Origin: Anaerolineaceae bacterium
GTDB taxonomy: Bacteria > Chloroflexota > Anaerolineae > Aggregatilineales > Phototrophicaceae
Length of the DNA stretch: 64,000 bases
Assembly (NCBI GenBank): GCA_016124855.1
Contig: WGMX01000040.1
Coordinates: 1 to 64,000 of the forward strand
Reading direction: 5' to 3'
The notes under the pieces are model-generated. The model was not told the DNA's origin. It saw only the letters and a program-made list of their open reading frames with translations, and searched no databases. Both the position numbers and the translations under genes were made by a program. Below, in pieces: positions 32,134 through 40,940 of the stretch. Position 1 is the stretch's first letter. Every line of letters starts with the position of its first letter.

Positions 32134-33135
32134 ATGTCACTCGATATATTGACTTTTGGCGAAGCACTGGTTGAAGTTATGCGGACAGAGGTTGGTCAAG
32201 CGCTTGACCAGCCCGGTCTTTTTACAGGTCCTTACCCCAGCGGGGCACCGTTTATTTTCGCGGTGCAGGCAGCACGTTTAGGCGCGCGAGTCGGCGCAAT
32301 TGGCGCGGTTGGACAGGATGCCTTTGGTCAATGTCTTTTGAACCAGCTCCAGACAGACGGTGTCGATATTCGCGGCGTCCATGTTTTGCCCGATCATACA
32401 ACAGGTGTTGCGTTCGTCAGCTACAACCCTGACGGTTCGCGTGATTTTGTCTTTCATGCTCGCTACGCTGCTGCCGGCCAATTATCCCCTAACATGCTGG
32501 ACAAAGAGTTATTTAAAGGTCTGAAATGCCTGCATATTATGGGTTCGACATTATCCATGCATCAAGATGCCCTTCAATTGGGGTTACGTGCATTAGAGAT
32601 GGCGCAAGACTCCGGCGCAAAAATCAGTTTTGATCCTAACATTCGTCCACAGTTAATGTCTCCTGACCGCGCCCGATATGCCTTCGCACCATTCATGGAA
32701 GCGGCTGATGTGCTTATCCCCTCTGAAGAAGAATTATTACTGCTGGGTGATGCCTATAACGTCGATGCTGTTGTGCAGGACATGTTGGAAGATAAACCCG
32801 AACTGATTGTCGTCGTTACCAGAGGTTCGGATGGTTGTATGGTGATGACCGAGAGCCAAGAATTTTCTGTACCGGGCATTGGCCCTATGGTGTCAGTGGA
32901 TCCGATTAATGGGTATGACGTGAAAGAGCTTGACCCGACCGGCGCGGGTGACTGCTTCGATGCCGGATTTTTGGCACGATGGTTAGCCGGGGATTCACCG
33001 TCTGCCGCAGCCGAATTCGCGAATGCCTGTGGCGCGTTAGCTGTCACCGCCAAAGGGCCGATGGCGGGCGCAAGAACCTTGGCGGAAGTGCAAGCCTTCA
33101 TGCGTGCAAATCAGACCAAGGAAGATGAATTTTAA
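32134..33135 (+). CDS. PfkB/ribokinase-family carbohydrate kinase
   Basis: The 333-residue sugar kinase has the N-terminal Thr-Phe-Gly-Glu-Ala-Leu-Val-Glu strand. A Gly-Ala-Ile-Gly-Ala-Val-Gly-Gln-Asp-Ala-Phe-Gly block (about 48-59) follows, and the C-terminal signature is Asp-Pro-Thr-Gly-Ala-Gly-Asp-Cys-Phe-Asp-Ala-Gly-Phe with the catalytic aspartate at the Gly-Ala-Gly-Asp. The open frame begins at GTG 32107, but the ATG at 32134 starts at the conserved strand and has GGAAA upstream. It leads a run of plus-strand sugar genes (aldolase, dehydrogenase, second aldolase). Candidates are 2-keto-3-deoxygluconate-, 5-dehydro-2-deoxygluconate- or fructose/tagatose-phosphate-type kinase; the sequence does not decide. 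Confidence 0.88.
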   Translation: MSLDILTFGEALVEVMRTEVGQALDQPGLFTGPYPSGAPFIFAVQAARLGARVGAIGAVGQDAFGQCLLNQLQTDGVDIRGVHVLPDHTTGVAFVSYNPDGSRDFVFHARYAAAGQLSPNMLDKELFKGLKCLHIMGSTLSMHQDALQLGLRALEMAQDSGAKISFDPNIRPQLMSPDRARYAFAPFMEAADVLIPSEEELLLLGDAYNVDAVVQDMLEDKPELIVVVTRGSDGCMVMTESQEFSVPGIGPMVSVDPINGYDVKELDPTGAGDCFDAGFLARWLAGDSPSAAAEFANACGALAVTAKGPMAGARTLAEVQAFMRANQTKEDEF

Positions 33136-33185
33136 GTGTGCAGTTCGTTCTCTAAAAGTTTGTTATTACCTAGGAGTTTAATGAC

Positions 33186-34016
33186 ATGAGTGTTGCCCCT
33201 CGTTTAAACCGTTTGTTTGCCCCTGACGGCAAATGTTTTGATGTAGCTGTTGATCACGGCTTTTTCGGTGAACGCAGCTTCCTCACTGATATTGAAGATA
33301 TGCACAGTGTCGTTCAAAAGCTCATCAAGGCCGATCCTGATGCAATTCAAATGACTATCGGGCAGGCCAATATCCTGCAAAGTATTCCCGGCAAGGCAAA
33401 ACCATCTCTGGTGCTGCGGACAGATATTGCCAATGTCTACGGGAAAACACTGCCACGAACGCTCTACAGCCGGATTATAGGCAGCGCAGTCGAGCAAGCA
33501 ATGCGTTTGGACGCGGCCTGTGTTGTCGTCAATTTGTTTAATCTCCCTGATCAACCAGAAGTATATGAAGCCTGTATCCAAAATATTTGTCAGCTTAAAC
33601 CAGAATGCGAACGCTACGGAATGCCGCTGATGATTGAACCGCTGGTCATGAAAGATAATTCCGGCGGTGGTTATATGGTCGATGGTGATATTGATAAAAT
33701 TTTGCCTTTGGTGCGGCAGGCTATCGAACTTGGCGCGGACGTTATCAAAGCGGATCCGTGCGATGACGTCAGCCAATATCATCAGGTGATTCAGGTGGCA
33801 GCCGGTAAACCAGTTTTGGTGCGCGGCGGTGGTCGTGTGCCGGATGCGGAAATTTTTCAGCGCACATATGAACTGATGGGGCAGGGTGCAATGGGTATTG
33901 TCTACGGACGTAATGTGATTCAACATCGCAATCCGACCGGCATGACACGGGCATTAATGGCAATTGTCCATAATGGAGCGACGCCGGAAGCCGCGATTGT
34001 GCATCTGGAGGGTTAG
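33186..34016 (+). CDS. Class I aldolase of the DhnA/LsrF (DeoC-like) family
   Basis: A 276-residue TIM barrel. It shows Asp-Val-Ala-Val-Asp-His-Gly-Phe-Phe (about 18-26), a Pro-Leu-Met-Ile-Glu-Pro-Leu strand, Val-Ile-Lys-Ala-Asp-Pro with the likely Schiff-base lysine (about 182-187), then Val-Leu-Val-Arg-Gly-Gly-Gly and Gly-Ile-Val-Tyr-Gly-Arg-Asn-Val for phosphate binding. This is the archaeal-type fructose-bisphosphate aldolase/LsrF group, and the substrate should be a phosphorylated sugar or keto acid. AGGAG precedes the ATG. It lies 50 bases after the kinase and three bases before the Gfo/Idh gene, clearly one operon. Confidence 0.85.
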   Translation: MSVAPRLNRLFAPDGKCFDVAVDHGFFGERSFLTDIEDMHSVVQKLIKADPDAIQMTIGQANILQSIPGKAKPSLVLRTDIANVYGKTLPRTLYSRIIGSAVEQAMRLDAACVVVNLFNLPDQPEVYEACIQNICQLKPECERYGMPLMIEPLVMKDNSGGGYMVDGDIDKILPLVRQAIELGADVIKADPCDDVSQYHQVIQVAAGKPVLVRGGGRVPDAEIFQRTYELMGQGAMGIVYGRNVIQHRNPTGMTRALMAIVHNGATPEAAIVHLEG

Positions 34017-34019
34017 AAA

Positions 34020-35174
34020 ATGGCACGCGCCAAACGAGAATTACGCTTTGGGATTATCGGTTTAGGCTTGATGGGGCGAGAATTCGGCAGCGCCGCTGCA
34101 CGTTGGTGTCATCTGCTTAATCTGGATTTTGTGCCGCGCATCACCGCGATCTGTGATGCCAACGAGAAATTGTTCGACTGGTGGGACGATAACTTCGATA
34201 GTGTAAAACTGCGGACGACCAATTACTATGACCTGCTCGGCAGCAGTGAAGTGGATGCAATTTACTGCGCTGTACCGCATAACCTCCATGCTCAGTTTTA
34301 TACTGATATTATCAGCGCTGGCAAGCACATGTTGGGCGAGAAACCCTTTGGTATTGATGCTGCTGCCAACGCCCAAATTGTCGAGGTCATTCGTCAGCAT
34401 CCGGATGTGGTTGTGGCCTGTTCATCCGAATTTCCGTTTTTCCCCGGCGCGCAGCGGGTCATCCGTTATATTAATGAACAGCGTTTTGGTCAGATTATTG
34501 AAGTATCGTCAGGCTTGCTTCACAGCAGTGATCTGGATCCCAATAAGAAAATCAACTGGAAGCGCATGATTCATATGAATGGCGAATATGGCTGCATGGG
34601 CGATTTGGGAATGCACCCGCTGCATATCCCTCTGCGGGCAGGTTGGATGCCAAAAAATGTTCGTGCGATGCTCAGCAACATTGTGACGCAGCGACCGGAC
34701 TCCAACGGGCAGATGGTTCCCTGCGAAACTTGGGATAATGCGACTCTGGCCTGTGAAGTGCAAACTGCTGACCAGAATTTCCCGATGTATATCCAGACCT
34801 ACCGTATCTCACCCGGTGACACAAACACGTGGTTTATCCGCATTACCGGAACCAAGTTTAGCGTCGAATATTCCAGTAAATTTCCCAAGACGCTGCGAAC
34901 AATGGAATATACATCCGGCGGTGAGCAAGCGTGGAAAGTGCTGGATATGGGCTATGAGACGGCCTATCCAACCATCACCGGCGGCATTTTTGAGTTTGGT
35001 TTTTCGGATGGTTTGCTGCAAATGTGGGCAGCTTTTTGTGACCAACTTGCCAATGGTCGTGACAGGATGCACCAGCCGTATTACTGCGCTACACCTGAAG
35101 AAACGATGCTTCATCATCGTGTGTTGACTGCCGCGCTCGAATCCGGCAAGCAAAAACAGGTCGTAACCATTTAA
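34020..35174 (+). CDS. Gfo/Idh/MocA-family oxidoreductase
   Basis: The 384-residue NAD(P)-dependent dehydrogenase has an N-terminal Rossmann fold: Gly-Ile-Ile-Gly-Leu-Gly-Leu-Met-Gly (about 12-20), Ala-Ile-Tyr-Cys-Ala-Val-Pro-His-Asn-Leu-His and Gly-Glu-Lys-Pro-Phe-Gly (the EKP motif, catalytic lysine). The C-terminal Gfo/Idh beta-sheet domain contains Gly-Asp-Leu-Gly-Met-His-Pro-Leu-His, with the usual active-site Asp and His. Such enzymes oxidise sugars, inositols or sugar acids. GGAGGG precedes its ATG, and it follows the aldolase by three bases. Its substrate is unknown but must fit the kinase and aldolase genes upstream. Confidence 0.88.
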   Translation: MARAKRELRFGIIGLGLMGREFGSAAARWCHLLNLDFVPRITAICDANEKLFDWWDDNFDSVKLRTTNYYDLLGSSEVDAIYCAVPHNLHAQFYTDIISAGKHMLGEKPFGIDAAANAQIVEVIRQHPDVVVACSSEFPFFPGAQRVIRYINEQRFGQIIEVSSGLLHSSDLDPNKKINWKRMIHMNGEYGCMGDLGMHPLHIPLRAGWMPKNVRAMLSNIVTQRPDSNGQMVPCETWDNATLACEVQTADQNFPMYIQTYRISPGDTNTWFIRITGTKFSVEYSSKFPKTLRTMEYTSGGEQAWKVLDMGYETAYPTITGGIFEFGFSDGLLQMWAAFCDQLANGRDRMHQPYYCATPEETMLHHRVLTAALESGKQKQVVTI

Positions 35175-35280
35175 GGCATGTTGACGGTATTCATACCATA
35201 ATGGTTTTGATGATAAGCAGGCAGCCGAAATTTTGGGTAAACTATAACCCGAATTCCGTTTGTCCAAATCAGGAGTATAC

Positions 35281-36252
35281 ATGACGCAAACCCTAACCCC
35301 CGGACGCTGGCGAGGGTTGAGAACCACCAGCAGTCGTAAGAATGTATTCAATATTCTTGCGTTTGACCAACGTGGTACGTATCGCAAAATGCTGCCAGCG
35401 GATACCGGCTTTGACACTGCCGCACAAGTGAAGCGTGATATTGTCACGTCGCTATCCTTTCATGCCAGTGCGGTACTCTTGGACAATGAATACGGCCTGC
35501 CTGCATTTGTCGATATGAATGGCAGCAGCGGCGTCTTAATGGCTTATGAGGAAAGTGGATACAGCGGCGACTCGACATACCGGCGAATTAAGTTTGACGA
35601 CCAGTGGACGATTGCCAAGATTAAACAAATGGGCGCGTCAGCGGTTAAAGTGTTAGCCTATTATCATCCTCAGTCCGGGGCGCTTGCTACAGAAATTGAG
35701 GATGTATTGAAGCAAGTCGTTGATGAATGCCACAAGCATGACCTGCCACTTTTCCTTGAGCCGTTGTGTTACAGTCTTGATCCAAATATCGGTAAGGAAA
35801 GTGCCGAGTTTTCTAAACTCCGTCCTGATCTGGTGATTGAGACAGCCGCCCGCCTGAGCAACTTAGGCGTAGACATCCTCAAGATGGAATCGCCAGTTGA
35901 TCCTAATTTCGATAGTAATCAGCAGCATTGGGCAGATACCTTTGCAGCACTGAGTAAAGCTTCAACCGTTCCTTGGGTACTGCTGAGTGCAGGCGTGAAT
36001 TACGAAACCTTCGAAACCCAGACTCGTTTAGCTTGTGAAGCTGGAGCCAGTGGCTGGTTGGCGGGCCGCGCCATTTGGAAAGAATCTGTCAGCATGACTG
36101 CCGAACAGCGCACAACCTTCCTCAACAGCAAGGCAACCGAGCGGATGCAGCGTCTGAATGCCATCTCTGCTCAATACGCCCGACCATGGACAGAGTTTTA
36201 TTCAGCACCAGTTAACACCGAGACATGGTTCGTTGAATATACCATTAAATAA
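35281..36252 (+). CDS. LacD-like tagatose-bisphosphate aldolase family protein
   Basis: The 323-residue TIM-barrel aldolase resembles tagatose 1,6-bisphosphate aldolase LacD: Ile-Leu-Ala-Phe-Asp-Gln-Arg-Gly-Thr near the start, Ala-Val-Leu-Leu-Asp-Asn-Glu-Tyr-Gly-Leu-Pro-Ala (about 63-74), Ala-Val-Lys-Val-Leu-Ala-Tyr-Tyr (lysine expected for Schiff base), Leu-Leu-Ser-Ala-Gly-Val and Gly-Arg-Ala-Ile-Trp-Lys. The open frame starts at TTG 35260; AGGAG before the ATG at 35281 decides the start. It lies 106 bases after the first Gfo/Idh gene and is followed by a hairpin. It is a second aldolase, of a different family, in the same gene run. Confidence 0.85.
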   Translation: MTQTLTPGRWRGLRTTSSRKNVFNILAFDQRGTYRKMLPADTGFDTAAQVKRDIVTSLSFHASAVLLDNEYGLPAFVDMNGSSGVLMAYEESGYSGDSTYRRIKFDDQWTIAKIKQMGASAVKVLAYYHPQSGALATEIEDVLKQVVDECHKHDLPLFLEPLCYSLDPNIGKESAEFSKLRPDLVIETAARLSNLGVDILKMESPVDPNFDSNQQHWADTFAALSKASTVPWVLLSAGVNYETFETQTRLACEAGASGWLAGRAIWKESVSMTAEQRTTFLNSKATERMQRLNAISAQYARPWTEFYSAPVNTETWFVEYTIK

Positions 36253-36262
36253 ATTTCTGATG

Positions 36263-36284
36263 AGGGCAGACCTCGAACTGCCCT
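36263..36284 (+). terminator. Hairpin after the LacD-like gene
   Basis: AGGGCAG (36263-36269) and CTGCCCT (36278-36284) form a perfect 7-bp stem with an 8-base loop, ten bases after the stop codon. Only TTAACGTT follows, so it is a weak intrinsic terminator or an RNA-stabilising hairpin at the end of the sugar operon. Confidence 0.5.
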
Positions 36285-36497
36285 TAACGTTGGCGGTAGT
36301 GGTCGCAATGTACTTGATGGGATTATTCACCAATAACAATTAGCGTTTGTCGTAGTGTCTGCAACCCTCCCGTACGTCTCTAGCCTATCCATCACTTACT
36401 GGTTGACCATCTCCGATCCCCTAGAAAGTATGTTCAGTTTTGCTGTTATACGGTATACTTGTTCTATTCCAATTTCCATTAACCAATAGGGCAAATC

Positions 36498-37061
36498 ATG
36501 CAGCGCTGTATATGGGCTAATCCAAATGAACCGTTATACGTGGCCTATCATGATGAGGAATGGGGTGTACCCTGTCATGAGGACCGCAAGTTATATGAGA
36601 TGATGATTTTGGAAGGCGCACAGGCGGGTTTGAGTTGGATTACCGTCCTCAAAAAGCGCGAAAATTATCGTGCGGCTTTTGACGGCTTCGATCCCGAAAA
36701 GATCGCCCTCTACGACGATAAGAAAATTGCAGAGTTGATGGAGAATCCCGGTATCGTTCGCAACCGCCTTAAGGTCAACGCGGCAGTCGCCAATGCCCGT
36801 GCTTATCTAAAAGTTCGCGATGAATTTGGCAGCTTCGATACATACATCTGGCAGTTTGTGGGCGGAAAGCCGAAAGTTAACCATTGGGAGAAGTTAGGGG
36901 GAATTCCGGCGGAAACACCCGAATCTCAAGCGATGAGCAAAGACTTACTCAAACGCGGTTTCAAATTCGTCGGCCCGACCATATGCTATGCCTTCATGCA
37001 GGCCTGCGGCATGGTCAACGACCACACGATTGATTGCTTTCGTTACGACCAAGTTGGATAG
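36498..37061 (+). CDS. tag: DNA-3-methyladenine glycosylase I
   Basis: Base-excision repair enzyme removing 3-methyladenine. The 187-residue protein aligns throughout: Arg-Cys-x-Trp at the start, Tyr-His-Asp-Glu-Glu-Trp-Gly-Val-Pro (about 17-25), Gly-Ala-Gln-Ala-Gly-Leu-Ser-Trp (about 40-47), and the C-terminal Cys-Gly-Met-Val-Asn-Asp-His-x-x-x-Cys-Phe-Arg. The zinc ligands expected from the E. coli enzyme are present as Cys4, His18, His176 and Cys180. It has AGGG upstream and a 245-base gap before it, so it probably has its own promoter in the middle of the sugar genes. Confidence 0.95.
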   Translation: MQRCIWANPNEPLYVAYHDEEWGVPCHEDRKLYEMMILEGAQAGLSWITVLKKRENYRAAFDGFDPEKIALYDDKKIAELMENPGIVRNRLKVNAAVANARAYLKVRDEFGSFDTYIWQFVGGKPKVNHWEKLGGIPAETPESQAMSKDLLKRGFKFVGPTICYAFMQACGMVNDHTIDCFRYDQVG

Positions 37062-37151
37062 GGCAGGTTGAAAAATGCCGGCAAAAGAGGGATTCTTGGA
37101 ATCCTCGCGTGATTATACTCAAGGCTGCACAAGCCATTGAAAGGTATCGAC

Positions 37152-38201
37152 ATGTCCGAAGTTCTAAGCCGTGTTCAACCTGTCCGCTTAGGCATTGCGG
37201 GCCTGAGTCACGATCATGTTCATGGTGTGTTCAGGCGGCCTGTACAAGACGATATTGAAATTGTGGGTATGGCAGAAGCCGACAGCACCCTTGTTGAGCG
37301 TTATCATCAAAAGTACGGCATCAAAAAAGCTCAGGTCTACGCTGATCTTGACGAAATGCTTGATAAGACAAAACCACAAGTGGTCGCCGCCTTTGGTTCG
37401 ATCTACGATCATCTTGCCGTCGTGCAGGCCTGTGCGCCGCGCGGAATCCATGTGATGGTCGAAAAACCGCTGGCTGTCAGTATGGAACATGCACGGCAGA
37501 TGGCTGACCTCGCTCACCGGTACAATATTCAAGTGCTGACCAATTATGAAACAACTTGGTACTCCAGCAATCATACCGCTTATCAGATGGTGCATGACGA
37601 AAACCAATTGGGTGACATTCGCAAGGTTGTTGTCCATGATGGACATTGGGGGCCGCAGGAAATTGGATGCAGCAAGGAATTTTTGAACTGGCTGACTGAT
37701 CCGGTTCTCAATGGCGGCGGGGCAGTGGTTGATTTCGGTTGTTATGGCGCGAACTTGATTACGTGGCTAATGGATAACCAACCTCCCCAATCAGTTACCG
37801 CTGTGCTTCAGACCCTCAAACCCGAAATTTATCCGCAGGTCGATGACGAAGCGACCATTATCGTCACTTATGAACATGCACAAGGTATTATCCAAGGTTC
37901 GTGGAACTGGCCCATAGACCGCAAAGATATGGAGATTTACGGCGAAACGGGTTATTTTGTCGCCGTGAATCGCACGGACATTCGTTATCGTCAACGGGGT
38001 GATAAGACCGAACAAACGCGTACACTTAAACCGCGTGAAGCGCCATTTGAAGAGCCATTTTCGTGGCTGGCAGCCGTTATCCGTGAAGAAATAACTGTGC
38101 CAGATAATGATTTGTCCAGCCTGAGTAACAATCTTGTCGTTGTCCAAATTCTGGATGCTGCCCGCGAATCCGCGCGTACTGGAACGACTGTTCATTTCTA
38201 G
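37152..38201 (+). CDS. Second Gfo/Idh/MocA-family oxidoreductase
   Basis: The 349-residue dehydrogenase has an N-terminal Gly-Ile-Ala-Gly-Leu-Ser-His-Asp-His variant of the dinucleotide motif, Glu-Lys-Pro-Leu-Ala-Val (EKP, catalytic lysine near 105) and Gly-Gly-Gly-Ala-Val-Val-Asp-Phe-Gly-Cys-Tyr-Gly in the C-terminal domain. The place usually filled by His in the Gly-x-x-x-Asp-x-x-x-His motif differs (Cys-Tyr-Gly-Ala), which hints at a divergent substrate. The open frame starts at TTG 37137; AAAGG before the ATG at 37152 is preferred. It lies 90 bases after tag and shares little obvious identity with the first Gfo/Idh protein. Confidence 0.85.
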   Translation: MSEVLSRVQPVRLGIAGLSHDHVHGVFRRPVQDDIEIVGMAEADSTLVERYHQKYGIKKAQVYADLDEMLDKTKPQVVAAFGSIYDHLAVVQACAPRGIHVMVEKPLAVSMEHARQMADLAHRYNIQVLTNYETTWYSSNHTAYQMVHDENQLGDIRKVVVHDGHWGPQEIGCSKEFLNWLTDPVLNGGGAVVDFGCYGANLITWLMDNQPPQSVTAVLQTLKPEIYPQVDDEATIIVTYEHAQGIIQGSWNWPIDRKDMEIYGETGYFVAVNRTDIRYRQRGDKTEQTRTLKPREAPFEEPFSWLAAVIREEITVPDNDLSSLSNNLVVVQILDAARESARTGTTVHF

Positions 38202-38337
38202 GCTGTACCAATTGATCTTAAATATGGAATTCACCTATTTTTGAAAAGAAGATTGAACCGGCTGGGATATGTTTGGATTTATTAGGGTCAATGGTATATT
38301 TACCACGCAGCCTAATTTTCTGAGTAGGAAACGCATC

Positions 38338-38742
38338 ATGCCGCTCACCGAACGACAGATTCGCCTTGTTCAATTCAGCTTTGAAAAATTGACGGAAAAT
38401 ATTGATCAGTCCGCCGCCTTATTTTATGATCATCTATTTCACCTTGACCCGTCCTTAAAAGCCATGTTTAAGGGGGATATGCGTCAGCAGGGGCGGAAAT
38501 TGATGCAAACTCTGCTTGTGGCAGTGAATGGACTTGACGATTTTAGTATGGTTTCCTCTAGCATTCGCGAGTTGGGAAAACGTCATGTCAATTATGGTGT
38601 GCAGGCCAACCATTATGATTTGGTTGGTGTTGCCCTGCTCAAGATGGTCGAACAAGGAATGGGCAACGAGCATACATCCGAGATTAGCGGTGCTTGGACG
38701 CAGCTCTACGATGATCTTAAACGTATCGCTGTTCAAGTCTGA
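38338..38742 (+). CDS. Single-domain globin (flavohemoglobin/VHb-like)
   Basis: The 134-residue heme protein resembles the globin part of flavohemoglobins and Vitreoscilla hemoglobin. It has Phe-Tyr-Asp-His-Leu-Phe (helix B), Met-Phe-Lys-Gly-Asp-Met with the CD1 phenylalanine, Leu-Gly-Lys-Arg-His-Val-Asn-Tyr-Gly-Val with the proximal His F8, His-Tyr-Asp-Leu-Val-Gly-Val-Ala-Leu-Leu and Ala-Trp-x-x-Leu-Tyr. No reductase domain is attached. The open frame extends to 38269, but AGGA upstream of the ATG at 38338 and family length fix the start. An AAA ATPase gene begins six bases after its stop. Oxygen or nitric oxide binding is the expected role. Confidence 0.88.
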   Translation: MPLTERQIRLVQFSFEKLTENIDQSAALFYDHLFHLDPSLKAMFKGDMRQQGRKLMQTLLVAVNGLDDFSMVSSSIRELGKRHVNYGVQANHYDLVGVALLKMVEQGMGNEHTSEISGAWTQLYDDLKRIAVQV

Positions 38743-38748
38743 GGTCAT

Positions 38749-39558
38749 GTGATTCACCTCCAATCCGTTAGCCTATCGCGAATTCCTCCTGCCGAAGTGG
38801 ATCAATTTCCGTTTACAGTTCCGGTTATTCGCGCGCTGCCGGACATAACCTTTACCACGCCCGTTACTTTTCTGGTCGGGGAGAATGGTTCAGGTAAATC
38901 AACCTTTTTGGAAGCGATTGCCAGTGCCGCTAATTCGATTGCCGTTGGCAGCGACGAACTTGACCGCGATACATCACTGGCAAATGTCCGCAAATTAGGC
39001 AAAGCGCTAAAGCTGACATGGAGTAAACGCACGCGTAATGGTTTTTTTCTTCGCGCTGAAGATTATTTTGGTTATGCCAAACGGTTGGCTCGTATCCGGC
39101 AGGAATTGGAACAAGAAGTTCGCGAAATTGATGAAGAATATAAAGATCGCTCGGCATATGCGCAGGGTTTAGCCCGTATGGCGCATATCGGACAGCTTCA
39201 CGCCTTGCGGACACAGTACAATGGTGATCTTGATGAACGGTCACACGGTGAGAGTTTTTTCACTTTTTTCAAAGCGCGTTTTAATCCAAACGGTCTCTAC
39301 CTTCTTGATGAACCGGAAGCGCCGTTATCTCCCTTGCGGCAGCTCGCTTTTCTCTCACTCCTTAAGGAAATGGTCGAGCAGCATAACGCCCAATTTATAA
39401 TTGCCACGCATTCCCCCATATTGATGGCCTATCCGGGCGCGACCATCCTCAGTTTTGACCGGTCTCCCGTGACATCTGTCGCCTACGATGACCTTGAACA
39501 CGTTAGTCTTACGCGTGACTTCCTTAATAACCGCGAAATATTTCTAAGACAACTGTAA
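38749..39558 (+). CDS. AAA ATPase (ABC-like, SMC/RecF-type head domain)
   Basis: The 269-residue soluble ATPase has Walker A Gly-Glu-Asn-Gly-Ser-Gly-Lys-Ser-Thr (about 43-51), a central charged helical part (about 110-150), and Walker B Leu-Tyr-Leu-Leu-Asp-Glu-Pro-Glu (about 184-191). Ala-Thr-His-Ser-Pro (about 221-225) is the switch histidine. This is the compact AAA_15/AAA_23-type found alone or in nuclease-associated systems. The start is a GTG with TGAGG just upstream, six bases after the globin gene. No partner nuclease or membrane subunit is visible. Function unknown; it may control or repair something linked with the globin's operon. Confidence 0.82.
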   Translation: MIHLQSVSLSRIPPAEVDQFPFTVPVIRALPDITFTTPVTFLVGENGSGKSTFLEAIASAANSIAVGSDELDRDTSLANVRKLGKALKLTWSKRTRNGFFLRAEDYFGYAKRLARIRQELEQEVREIDEEYKDRSAYAQGLARMAHIGQLHALRTQYNGDLDERSHGESFFTFFKARFNPNGLYLLDEPEAPLSPLRQLAFLSLLKEMVEQHNAQFIIATHSPILMAYPGATILSFDRSPVTSVAYDDLEHVSLTRDFLNNREIFLRQL

Positions 39559-39616
39559 TATCTGCACTTATGCTTATCCAAATATGAGCAATAGATAACA
39601 ATAACTATTTTGCAAA

Positions 39617-39645
39617 TCGACAACCTCAAGCGAGAGGGCTATAAT
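39617..39645 (+). promoter_or_regulatory. Candidate sigma-70 promoter for the sugar transporter operon
   Basis: TCGACA (39617-39622) is a one-mismatch -35 element and TATAAT (39640-39645) a perfect -10 element, separated by 17 bases. This gives a leader of about 175 bases before the binding-protein gene. The leader has GGCTC/GAGCC arms (39653-39657 and 39677-39681) and AAGGAGG at 39722-39728, far from the true start. Confidence 0.55.
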
Positions 39646-39827
39646 TCTCCCTCGGCTCGACAGACGGCGACGAACGTGAGCCGCCTTCATGTTCCCTAAA
39701 GTAATGAATCAGTAAAACTTTAAGGAGGTTGGTGCTATTTAGTGCCCATATATAGGTTCTGTGGCATGAGGTTCAGTTCGAGAGTCTGTTAAGTCATGTC
39801 GTTTATTCATTTAGAAAGAGGTTTAAG

Positions 39828-40940
39828 ATGCGTAAATTAGGACAGTTATTGTTTGTGGCACTGGCTGCGGTCGGTGTCTTTGGTTTTGCGGGGAAGAGTG
39901 CGGTTGTCAAGGCGCAGAATGCCGACATCGCTGTCTTGCTTCCGGACAGCCAATCATCAGCTCGCTGGGAAAATGATGATCGTAAGTTCTTGAGCGAGGC
40001 TTTCGATGCAGCAGGCGTGACTTACAGCATCGTCAACGCTCAAGGTGATGCTGCTCAGCAGACCACTCTGGCTGATCAAGCGATCACCAATGGCGCGAAG
40101 GTCATTCTGCTGGTCAACTTGGACAGCGGCAGCGGCGCGGCAATCATTGCCAAGGCTCGTGAAGCCGGTGTCAAGGTTATCGACTACGATCGTTTGACCA
40201 TTCAGGGCGACGGTGCCGACTTCTATGTCAGCTTTGACAACGAAGCTGTTGGTAAACTGCAAGGCGAAGGCTTGGTCAAGGCTGTTGAAGCCGCTGGCCT
40301 CAAGAACCCGAATGTTGCCGTTTTGAACGGTTCACCCACCGATAACAACGCTACCCTGTTTGCCAATGGTTACAACTCGGTCATCAAGCCCAAGTTCGAA
40401 AGCAAGGAATGGACTCTGGTTGATGATCAGTCCGTGCCCGATTGGGACAACACCAAGGCTCAGACAATCTTCGAACAGATGTTGACCGCTGCTGGTGGCA
40501 AGATTGATGCCGCGATTGCTGCCAACGATGGTTTGGCGAATGCCGTTGCAACCGCTCTCCAGAATCAGGGTTTGCCCTACATCCCCGTGACCGGTCAGGA
40601 CGCGACCGTTGGTGGTATCCAGAACATTCTCGCTGGCCGCCAGAGCATGACCGTTTACAAGGCCATAAAGGCTGAAGCTGAAGCTGCCGCTGCCTTGGCT
40701 ATCGCATTGGTTAAGGGTGAAGACACCTCCACCATGGCAACCGCTGCGGTTAACAACGGCACCAAAGATGTTCCCTCGGTTCTGTTGGTTCCAGTGTCCG
40801 TCACCAAAGATAACATTGCCGAAACCGTTATTGCTGATGGCTTCCGTACATGGGAAGAAATTTGCGTTGGCGATTTCGCTCAGTATTGCCCTGCTGACGC
40901 GATGATGGAAATGACCCCCGAAGCGACTCCAGCAGCATAA
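39828..40940 (+). CDS. Sugar ABC transporter substrate-binding protein, XylF-like
   Basis: The 370-residue periplasmic-binding-protein-type I domain follows a signal peptide (about 1-29). No lipobox cysteine is visible. The ordering of strands, with Ile-Ala-Val-Leu-Leu-Pro-Asp-Ser, Arg-Trp-Glu-Asn-Asp, Val-Ile-Asp-Tyr-Asp-Arg-Leu, Gly-Gln-Asp-Ala and Gln-Ser-Met-Thr-Val-Tyr-Lys, matches D-xylose-binding proteins. The C-terminus is a short Pro/Thr/Ala-rich tail. It is followed after a hairpin by ATPase and permease genes. Xylose is the default assignment; other aldoses are possible. Codon use looks more restricted than in neighbours, as expected for an abundant protein. AGAGG precedes the ATG. 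Confidence 0.88.
   Translation: MRKLGQLLFVALAAVGVFGFAGKSAVVKAQNADIAVLLPDSQSSARWENDDRKFLSEAFDAAGVTYSIVNAQGDAAQQTTLADQAITNGAKVILLVNLDSGSGAAIIAKAREAGVKVIDYDRLTIQGDGADFYVSFDNEAVGKLQGEGLVKAVEAAGLKNPNVAVLNGSPTDNNATLFANGYNSVIKPKFESKEWTLVDDQSVPDWDNTKAQTIFEQMLTAAGGKIDAAIAANDGLANAVATALQNQGLPYIPVTGQDATVGGIQNILAGRQSMTVYKAIKAEAEAAAALAIALVKGEDTSTMATAAVNNGTKDVPSVLLVPVSVTKDNIAETVIADGFRTWEEICVGDFAQYCPADAMMEMTPEATPAA

Noticed and set aside
33204..33926. 240-codon minus-strand frame
   Set aside because: Fully antisense to the DhnA-type aldolase, which has family motifs over its whole length; the His/Asn/Gln-rich product is typical of an antisense shadow.
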